From contig DATAXS010000014.1 in NCBI GenBank assembly GCA_036266715.1, positions 1 through 27,200 of the forward strand: a stretch of 27,200 nt of DNA. Direction: 5' to 3'. The position numbers and the translations under genes were made by a program. The stretch comes from DATAXS01 sp036266715 (GTDB lineage: Bacteria; Patescibacteriota; Minisyncoccia; UBA6257; 2-01-FULL-56-20). Positions 22,483 to 27,200 of this stretch are shown here, piece by piece; the stretch's first letter is position 1; every line of letters starts with the position of its first letter. The notes under the pieces are model-generated. The model ran no database searches and was not told the DNA's origin. It saw only the letters and a program-made list of their open reading frames with translations.

Positions 22483-23124
22483 ATGAAAATCTGGAACGTC
22501 GCAGTCTTTGTAGGAATACTGTTTCTGCCGGCCACTCCGCTCCAGGCTCAACAGGTGTTTTCGCCAGATTCCACTACCGAGTCCACGTCACGTCATTCTT
22601 CTTACTGGGCGCGCCACACCTATGACCTGCCGCTCGTGGAATGCGGCGGGTCATACGGGAGGCTTGTTTCCGCGCTCGGCTACGGGGCCGAATGCGACGT
22701 GAACAATCTTTTCCCCAACACGTCGCTCTACGCGGGGATCAATTACACCCACGGGAGCAGTAACGGCCCAATGAGTGACGGTAGCGAAGTAAACTTCAGC
22801 GGAACAGTGGGAGGTACGTGGTATTTTCCGGTTTCCGCCCCTAAGAAAATTCACTTCGGTGCATTTGGCCAAGCGTCGTTCGCCCGAAACCGCATCGGCG
22901 CATTGGTGGTGACAGAAGAGGGGCCGGAAAGTTTCCGTAACTTTACCTACACCCCCATCTACACCTTTGGTGTTGCTGTTTCCCGCGATATTCCTCATGG
23001 TCCAAGATTGCTCTTTCGGGTGGGCCAGAACTTTGGCCCGAACGACGCCGCGCGGGAAGGCAACAGGCTTTTTTTCTCGGTGACCCCTCTCGGCGATGTT
23101 TTTGGCTTCCTCCGCCATTTCTGA
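22483..23124 (+). CDS. Secreted outer-membrane-barrel-like protein
   Basis: A 213-residue exported protein. The signal peptide is clear (MKIWN, hydrophobic core, PLQA-QQ cleavage after about residue 22). The mature part is rich in alternating polar/hydrophobic strands with aromatic girdle residues (SLYAGINYTHG, VNFSGTVGGTWYFPV, IHFGAFGQASFA, YTFGVAVSRDI, RLLFRVGQNFG, RLFFSVTPL) and ends in Phe (FGFLRHF), the signature of outer-membrane beta-barrels of the OmpA/OmpW size class. No family name can be given. A strong SD (GAGGAGG, 22472-22478) sits 4 nt before the ATG, and a classic terminator follows. If the host is a Patescibacterium, which lacks a standard outer membrane, the protein is out of place; it may instead be a secreted beta protein. 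Confidence 0.65.
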   Translation: MKIWNVAVFVGILFLPATPLQAQQVFSPDSTTESTSRHSSYWARHTYDLPLVECGGSYGRLVSALGYGAECDVNNLFPNTSLYAGINYTHGSSNGPMSDGSEVNFSGTVGGTWYFPVSAPKKIHFGAFGQASFARNRIGALVVTEEGPESFRNFTYTPIYTFGVAVSRDIPHGPRLLFRVGQNFGPNDAAREGNRLFFSVTPLGDVFGFLRHF

Positions 23125-23146
23125 CCTGCACCACAAAGTTCTCCCC

Positions 23147-23186
23147 GGGCTCCGCATGCATCACGCGGAGCCCATTTTCTTTATTT
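23147..23186 (+). terminator. Intrinsic terminator after the beta-barrel-like gene
   Basis: GGGCTCCGC (23147-23155) and GCGGAGCCC (23165-23173) form a perfect 9-bp stem with a 9-nt loop, followed by ATTTTCTTTATTT. Confidence 0.9.
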
Positions 23187-23195
23187 CCGGAGTTA

Positions 23196-23204
23196 TGCGA
23201 TTAT
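23196..23204 (+). promoter_or_regulatory. Extended -10 of rnhB
   Basis: TG-C-GATTAT ends 6 nt before the rnhB ATG; the gap is a pure T run (TTTTTT) with no SD. Confidence 0.45.
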
Positions 23205-23210
23205 TTTTTT

Positions 23211-23864
23211 ATGAGAAGCGGAGTAAATCCAACGAAAGCGAAACGCGTGCAGTGGGTGGCGGGTATTGACGAAGTCGGGCGCGGGGCGCTTGCCGGGCCC
23301 GTGGTGGTGGCGGTTGCGATGATGCCCGCAGGAACATCATTTCGCGGTTGCGGCCTCGGGAAATTAAAAGATTCTAAAAAACTGACCGCGGCGAGGCGCG
23401 AGGCCTGGGCACACCACATCGGAGCCCATCCTTCAATAACCATTGCTCTTGCGCGCGTGTATCCGCGGCAGATAGAGCGCCGGAACGTCTCCAATGCGGC
23501 AAACCTTGCCGCGCAAAGGGCATTCACGCGGCTCACGCGGAATGCGCAACCCGCGCGGATATTCCTTGACGGAGGGTTATTTCTTGGCTGCGGGGATCAG
23601 CCCAAAAACGCGAAGACGATAATAAAAGGCGACGAAAAGATAAACGCCATAAAGATCGCCTCCATCGCGGCCAAAGTTCACCGTGATGCATTCATGCGAC
23701 GTCTTGCCAAAAAGCACCCGGCATATGGTTTCGATATCCATAAAGGCTACGGTACCAAGGCCCATCGAATGGCGCTCCGGGCATCCGGCCCTTGTGAGGC
23801 CCACCGCCTGACGTTTATCCAAAAATTGACGCCCCGGGCAAAATCAGCTATTATGGACGGATAA
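23211..23864 (+). CDS. rnhB: Ribonuclease HII
   Basis: A 217-residue RNase HII, which cuts RNA in RNA-DNA hybrids and removes single ribonucleotides from DNA. Hallmarks are GIDEVGRGALAGPVV (19-33) with the D-E pair and the GRG ribonucleotide-sensing motif, KDSKKLTAARRE, ILFLDGG-type strand (here RIFLDGG) and IAAKVHRDAFM, giving the remaining acidic residues. It ends with the usual H-KGYGT region. Its 3' end carries the promoter of rpmF. Confidence 0.96.
   Translation: MRSGVNPTKAKRVQWVAGIDEVGRGALAGPVVVAVAMMPAGTSFRGCGLGKLKDSKKLTAARREAWAHHIGAHPSITIALARVYPRQIERRNVSNAANLAAQRAFTRLTRNAQPARIFLDGGLFLGCGDQPKNAKTIIKGDEKINAIKIASIAAKVHRDAFMRRLAKKHPAYGFDIHKGYGTKAHRMALRASGPCEAHRLTFIQKLTPRAKSAIMDG
23826..23854 (+). 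promoter_or_regulatory. Promoter of rpmF inside the rnhB 3' end
   Basis: TTGACG (23826-23831), a 17-nt spacer and TATTAT (23849-23854). Start near 23861 gives a leader of about 20 nt. Confidence 0.7.
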
Positions 23865-23880
23865 AGTAACCATTATTCCC

Positions 23881-24033
23881 ATGGGAGGCGTACCAGTAAA
23901 ACATCATTCAAAAGGAAAAGTTGGCCGCAGGCGATCGCATTTGGCAATGAAGAAGCAGCGGCTTTTTGTGTGTAAGAATTGCGGGGCGCCCAAGCTTGCA
24001 CACCGCGTCTGCCCGCAATGCGGCAAGAAGTAG
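23881..24033 (+). CDS. rpmF: Ribosomal protein L32 (bL32)
   Basis: A 50-residue basic protein. It begins MGGVPVKHHSKGKVGRRR, resembling the A-VPK-R-S-R-R start of L32, and ends with the zinc site C32-x2-C35 ... C44-x2-C47 (CKNCGAPKLAHRVCPQC), which is typical of the zinc-bearing form. It is a structural part of the 50S subunit near the peptidyl-transferase exit. The length is a little below the usual 55-60. The gene has its own strong promoter within rnhB and lies between rnhB and nusB. Confidence 0.93.
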   Translation: MGGVPVKHHSKGKVGRRRSHLAMKKQRLFVCKNCGAPKLAHRVCPQCGKK

Positions 24034-24115
24034 CGGGTGGGAGGCGGCGCAGCGCAGTAAGTGTAGCAGCCGCAGGAGGGCACAGCAGATAAACGTTCCT
24101 AGTTCTTTTCAAAAA

Positions 24116-24574
24116 ATGGCCACACGACACTTAATACGAACCGTTATTCTCCAGACCCTTTATGAATGGGATTTTTACGGGCGCAAAAAGGACGTGACGG
24201 AGATCCTTGAGCGTGACCTTGCGGAGTTCGCGCCGGGCATTGATGAACCAGAGTTCGCATGGAAAATTTTGAAAGGCGTGGTGGAGCATCTGAAGGGAAT
24301 AGACAACGTGATCACGAAAGCCGCGCCCGAGTGGCCGCTTGATAAGATCGCCATCATTGACCGGAACATTTTACGCATCGGGCTTTACGAACTTTTATAC
24401 GCTGACCCGGAAGAGGTGCCCCCGAAAGTTGCCATCAACGAAGCGATAGAACTTGCAAAGAATTATGGCGGTCCGAACGCGGCGCGCTTCATAAACGGCG
24501 TGTTGGGCACCATCTACCGCGAAGTGGGCGAACGCAAAGCCGCAAAGACGATCCATGGAACTGAAACCGCTTGA
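24116..24574 (+). CDS. nusB: Transcription antitermination factor NusB
   Basis: A 152-residue all-helical NusB, which with NusE (S10) binds boxA in rRNA leaders to prevent early termination. Hallmarks are the N-terminal RHLIRTVILQTLYEWDF, the KIAIIDRNILRIGLYELLY block (79-97 approximately), VAINEAIELAKNYGGPNAARFINGVLG and a basic/acidic C-terminus. I take ATG 24116; a longer frame from 23966 is Arg/Ser-rich and overlaps rpmF. The 82 nt between rpmF and nusB show no clear promoter. The last 20 nt overlap rnc, suggesting coupling. Confidence 0.95.
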   Translation: MATRHLIRTVILQTLYEWDFYGRKKDVTEILERDLAEFAPGIDEPEFAWKILKGVVEHLKGIDNVITKAAPEWPLDKIAIIDRNILRIGLYELLYADPEEVPPKVAINEAIELAKNYGGPNAARFINGVLGTIYREVGERKAAKTIHGTETA

Positions 24575-25238
24575 GAAAAAACTAGGGCTCAATTTTAAGA
24601 ACGAAGATCTTTTGACCGAGGCGCTTACGCACCGGTCGTATTTGAACGAATTTCCCAAGTGGCATTTGCCGCACAACGAGCGGCTGGAATATTTGGGCGA
24701 TGCGGTTTTGGAGCTCATCGTGTCGGAAGAACTTTTTGAAAAATTCCCCGATCGGCCGGAGGGCCAGCTCACCGTGCTCCGCGCGGCGCTCGTGAACTAC
24801 CAGATCCTGGCGCGCGTGGCGGAATCCATCGGCCTCCTTGATTTCATTTTGATGTCGCGCGGCGAACGTAAAGACGGCGGCAAAGCCCGCGAGGTCATTC
24901 TTGCGAATGCCATTGAGGCCGTGCTCGGCGCGATGTACCTCGACCAGGGCTTGGAAAAAGTGCGCCCGTTCGTCAAAAAGCATGTTATTAACAATTTGGA
25001 CGAGGTGTTGAAGACCAAGAGCTATCGCGACGCAAAGAGCGAATTGCAGGAACTTGTGCAGGATAAGATGAAGCTCACGCCCACGTACCGAACGCTTGAG
25101 GAAACCGGCCCCGCGCACAGGCGCATATTCAAAATGGGGGTCTATTTTGGGGATAAATTCGTGGCCGACGGCGCGGGCGCGTCCAAACAGGAAGCGGAGA
25201 TTGAGGCGGCAAAGGCCGCCATTAAAAAGTATAAATAA
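24555..25238 (+). CDS. rnc: Ribonuclease III
   Basis: A 227-residue RNase III that cleaves double-stranded RNA, including rRNA precursors. The catalytic signature NERLEYLGDAVLELIVSE (41-58) holds E42, E45 and D49. The second half of the site reads LANAIEAVLGAMYLD: E121 matches E. coli E117, but the D114 position is N118. The double-stranded RNA-binding domain fills about 155-227 and ends in ASKQEAEIEAAKAAI. It overlaps nusB by 20 nt and is followed by smc, the common rnc-smc order. Confidence 0.96.
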   Translation: MELKPLEKKLGLNFKNEDLLTEALTHRSYLNEFPKWHLPHNERLEYLGDAVLELIVSEELFEKFPDRPEGQLTVLRAALVNYQILARVAESIGLLDFILMSRGERKDGGKAREVILANAIEAVLGAMYLDQGLEKVRPFVKKHVINNLDEVLKTKSYRDAKSELQELVQDKMKLTPTYRTLEETGPAHRRIFKMGVYFGDKFVADGAGASKQEAEIEAAKAAIKKYK

Positions 25239-25273
25239 GCCGCGCCCCTGGGCGGCGCGTCGGCTTTTATTTT
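25237..25273 (+). terminator. Terminator after rnc
   Basis: AAGCCG (25237-25242) pairs with CGGCTT (25261-25266), with an inner CGCC/GGCG stem and a bulge on the right arm, followed by TTTTATTTT. The left arm includes the last two bases of the rnc stop codon. Confidence 0.7.
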
Positions 25274-25304
25274 GGCGCAAAATGCCCGATAATAGGGGGA
25301 TAGT

Positions 25305-27200
25305 ATGTCCCATTTCTTAAAGCGGCTCGAGCTGAACGGGTTCAAATCTTTTGCCGGAAAAACCGTGCTGGAGTTCCCCGCGGGCATTGTGGCCGTGGTG
25401 GGGCCGAATGGCTCCGGGAAGTCCAACATTGTGGACTCTTTGCGCTGGCTGCTTGGCGAACGCGACGCCAAAAACCTCCGCGGCGGCAAGGTGGAGGACC
25501 TCATCTTTGCCGGCACGCAAAAGCGCGCGCGGGTCGGCTTGGCATCCGCGAGCCTTTACTTTGAGAACCGGAACAAGTTTTTCCCGGTGGATTTCGAGGA
25601 GGTCGTGATCACGCGGCAGGTCTCGCGCGGCGGCGAGAGCAAATATTTTTTGAATAAATCCGAAGTATTGCTCCGCGACCTCGTGGATTTTTTCGCCAAG
25701 GCGCGTTTGGGCAGCCGGGGGCTCATCATCATCGGCCAGGGCGACAGCGATCTCTTTATCCGTTCGTCGCCGATGGAGCGGCGGGAAATGATAGAAGAAA
25801 TTCTTGGGTTGCGCGAATACCAGCTGAAAAAAGCGGACGCCGAGCGGCGCCTCAAGAACAGCCGCATCAATTTGGATAAAACAAAAGCGCTTGTGGAGGA
25901 AATCCTGCCGCACTTGCGGTCTTTGAAGCGCCAGACGAACCGGTGGGAACGGCGCGGCGCGCTGGAAGATGAATTGCGCGGACTTGAGACGCAATATTTT
26001 GGGTTCCAGCTGAAGGAGCTTGGAGAAAAAACGCGCGCGGCGGAAGAAAAAATAAAAACGAGCGAGCATGAATACGAAGAATTTGTGAAAGCGCTCCGCG
26101 CGGCGGAAGTGCGTCAGGCGGAGATAGAGGCAAGCCAGCCAAAAGAAAAACAGGGGATGGCCGCCATCAAAGACGAGATCCAGGGTCTTCTCGAAAAGCG
26201 GAGCACTTTACAAAAAGATCTTGGCCGGCTTGAGGCGCAGATAGAACTCGCCGAGAAAATGAGCGCTACGGACACGGCCGAGGTGGCGGCCTCGACGGCG
26301 GGCGGCCATTCCGCGGAACACCTGCTCAATTTGGTGAACACCATAAAGGAAGAGTTGGCCCGGGCGCTTGAAGAAGACGCCATGGAGCTCCATGCGACCG
26401 TGGAGAATATTTTGGAAGAGATCAACGATGTGCTGCGGGAGTCAAAAGGGAAAAAATCTTCGGGCGTTCCGGAAGAAGGACCTGGTTCATCGCGCGGCGC
26501 GGGCGGCGGCGGGGGCGGCGCAGGCGCGGGTGCAAACTTCAAGCCGCAATTTGAAAAACTTTCGCGCGACCTCGCGGCACTTGATGCGCAAGTTGTTTCG
26601 CTCCGCGAGAAGGAGCGTTCGTTTGAGGAGAGCCAGGAAGGATTTTACCGCACGTTCAAGGCAGCCGTGGAGGCAGTGCAGGTGGCCAAAAACAAGATCG
26701 GGGATTGGGAAAACCGCAATCGCGAGCACCAGCTTGCCAAAGAACGACTTGATTTACGCCGGGAGGAGATCGTAAGGCAAATCGAGCAGGCAGGCCGGAC
26801 GCCGAAGGATTTTGAGGGCGCGGCGGCGCACGCCGCAATTCCCACGGAAATGCGGGAAACCGACCTTGCCGAGATGGAGCGCCGCCTTTTCCGCCTGCGC
26901 GGTGAGCTTGCGAGCATGGGCGAGGTGGATCAAGCGCTCATGAAGGAAGCGCAGGACACCGAGGCGCGGTACGCGTTTTTGACCAAAGAATCCGAGGATT
27001 TGGAGCGGGCCGTCGCGGACCTCACGCGCTTAATGGTCGACCTTTCGGAAAAGATAAAAAAAGAATTTGACGGATCACTGCACAAGATCAACGAGGAGTT
27101 CAGCAAGTTCTTTGCGCTCATGTTCGGCGGCGGCACGGCGCGGTTGAGGGTGGAAAAGCCGCGTGTGGAGAAAGCCGCGGATGATGAAGCCCGCGAAGCG
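25305..27200 (+). CDS. smc: SMC-family chromosome segregation ATPase, short, partial at window end
   Basis: The first 632 residues of an SMC-like ATPase; the frame is open at the window edge. The N-terminal head has LNGFKSFAGKT (10-20), Walker A GPNGSGKS (33-40), NIVDSLRWLLGER, and the IIIGQGDSDLFIRSSPMERR segment typical of SMC. Coiled coil runs from about 190 to 350; a Gly/Ala-rich stretch (about 397-411) sits in the middle; coiled coil resumes to about 590; and the C-terminal head begins INEEFSKFFALMFGGGTARL, where SMC proteins have FxxxFxxLFGGG. Only about 400 residues separate the heads, against roughly 850 in normal SMC, and no hinge-domain motifs are seen. AGGGGGA (25294-25300) serves as SD. 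Confidence 0.88.
   Translation, partial: MSHFLKRLELNGFKSFAGKTVLEFPAGIVAVVGPNGSGKSNIVDSLRWLLGERDAKNLRGGKVEDLIFAGTQKRARVGLASASLYFENRNKFFPVDFEEVVITRQVSRGGESKYFLNKSEVLLRDLVDFFAKARLGSRGLIIIGQGDSDLFIRSSPMERREMIEEILGLREYQLKKADAERRLKNSRINLDKTKALVEEILPHLRSLKRQTNRWERRGALEDELRGLETQYFGFQLKELGEKTRAAEEKIKTSEHEYEEFVKALRAAEVRQAEIEASQPKEKQGMAAIKDEIQGLLEKRSTLQKDLGRLEAQIELAEKMSATDTAEVAASTAGGHSAEHLLNLVNTIKEELARALEEDAMELHATVENILEEINDVLRESKGKKSSGVPEEGPGSSRGAGGGGGGAGAGANFKPQFEKLSRDLAALDAQVVSLREKERSFEESQEGFYRTFKAAVEAVQVAKNKIGDWENRNREHQLAKERLDLRREEIVRQIEQAGRTPKDFEGAAAHAAIPTEMRETDLAEMERRLFRLRGELASMGEVDQALMKEAQDTEARYAFLTKESEDLERAVADLTRLMVDLSEKIKKEFDGSLHKINEEFSKFFALMFGGGTARLRVEKPRVEKAADDEAREA

Overview
The window is 27.2 kb of dense, fairly GC-rich bacterial chromosome with short intergenic gaps and many coupled or overlapping genes. 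Gene content and style suggest a reduced-genome bacterium of the candidate phyla radiation (Patescibacteria, probably Parcubacteria/Paceibacteria-like). Reasons: a very short HrcA, a compact SMC, a tRNA without encoded CCA, single-copy housekeeping genes in loose clusters, and many start codons lying 5-8 nt behind a -10 box with no Shine-Dalgarno (SD), i.e. probable leaderless mRNAs. This assignment is inference; no 16S or ribosomal protein operon is present to test it.

Layout. 105-1639: a translationally coupled pair, an E1/ThiF-like enzyme and a GNAT-fold protein resembling thermostable haemolysin/N-acyl amino acid synthase. 1706-4637: a multi-pass membrane GAF histidine kinase without an adjacent response regulator, then radC. 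4671-7822: an ABC-2 exporter operon (ATPase, permease, membrane-anchored hypothetical, alpha/beta hydrolase). 7845-8699 (-): a secreted protein with a Thr/Pro linker. 8884-9900: ychF. 9960-10571: two small unrecognised genes, each with its own promoter and strong SD. 10588-16055 (-): corA, a Ca2+/H+ antiporter, cysS, dnaB and recR. 16082-21781: the heat-shock locus hrcA-grpE-dnaK-(membrane protein)-dnaJ-GNAT, headed by a CIRCE operator. 21789-21861 (-): tRNA-Lys. 21922-23124: a zinc-ribbon membrane protein and a secreted beta-barrel-like protein. 23211-27200: rnhB, rpmF, nusB, rnc and the start of an unusually short smc.

How the parts work together. HrcA should bind the near-perfect CIRCE over its own -35 and so control grpE, dnaK and possibly dnaJ. 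The same site lies between divergent hrcA and corA promoters, so corA may be affected too. The minus-strand cluster joins ion transport to replication and recombination genes. The last block is RNA processing plus chromosome organisation, in the common rnc-smc order.

The points most worth a second look are the leaderless promoter pattern (about ten genes), the CIRCE between hrcA and corA, the hinge-less SMC with a glycine-rich centre, the ThiF/GNAT pair, the outer-membrane-barrel-like protein behind two inverted repeats, and a bidirectional terminator built into the end of a hydrolase gene. No CRISPR array, insertion sequence, phage gene or integrase was seen.
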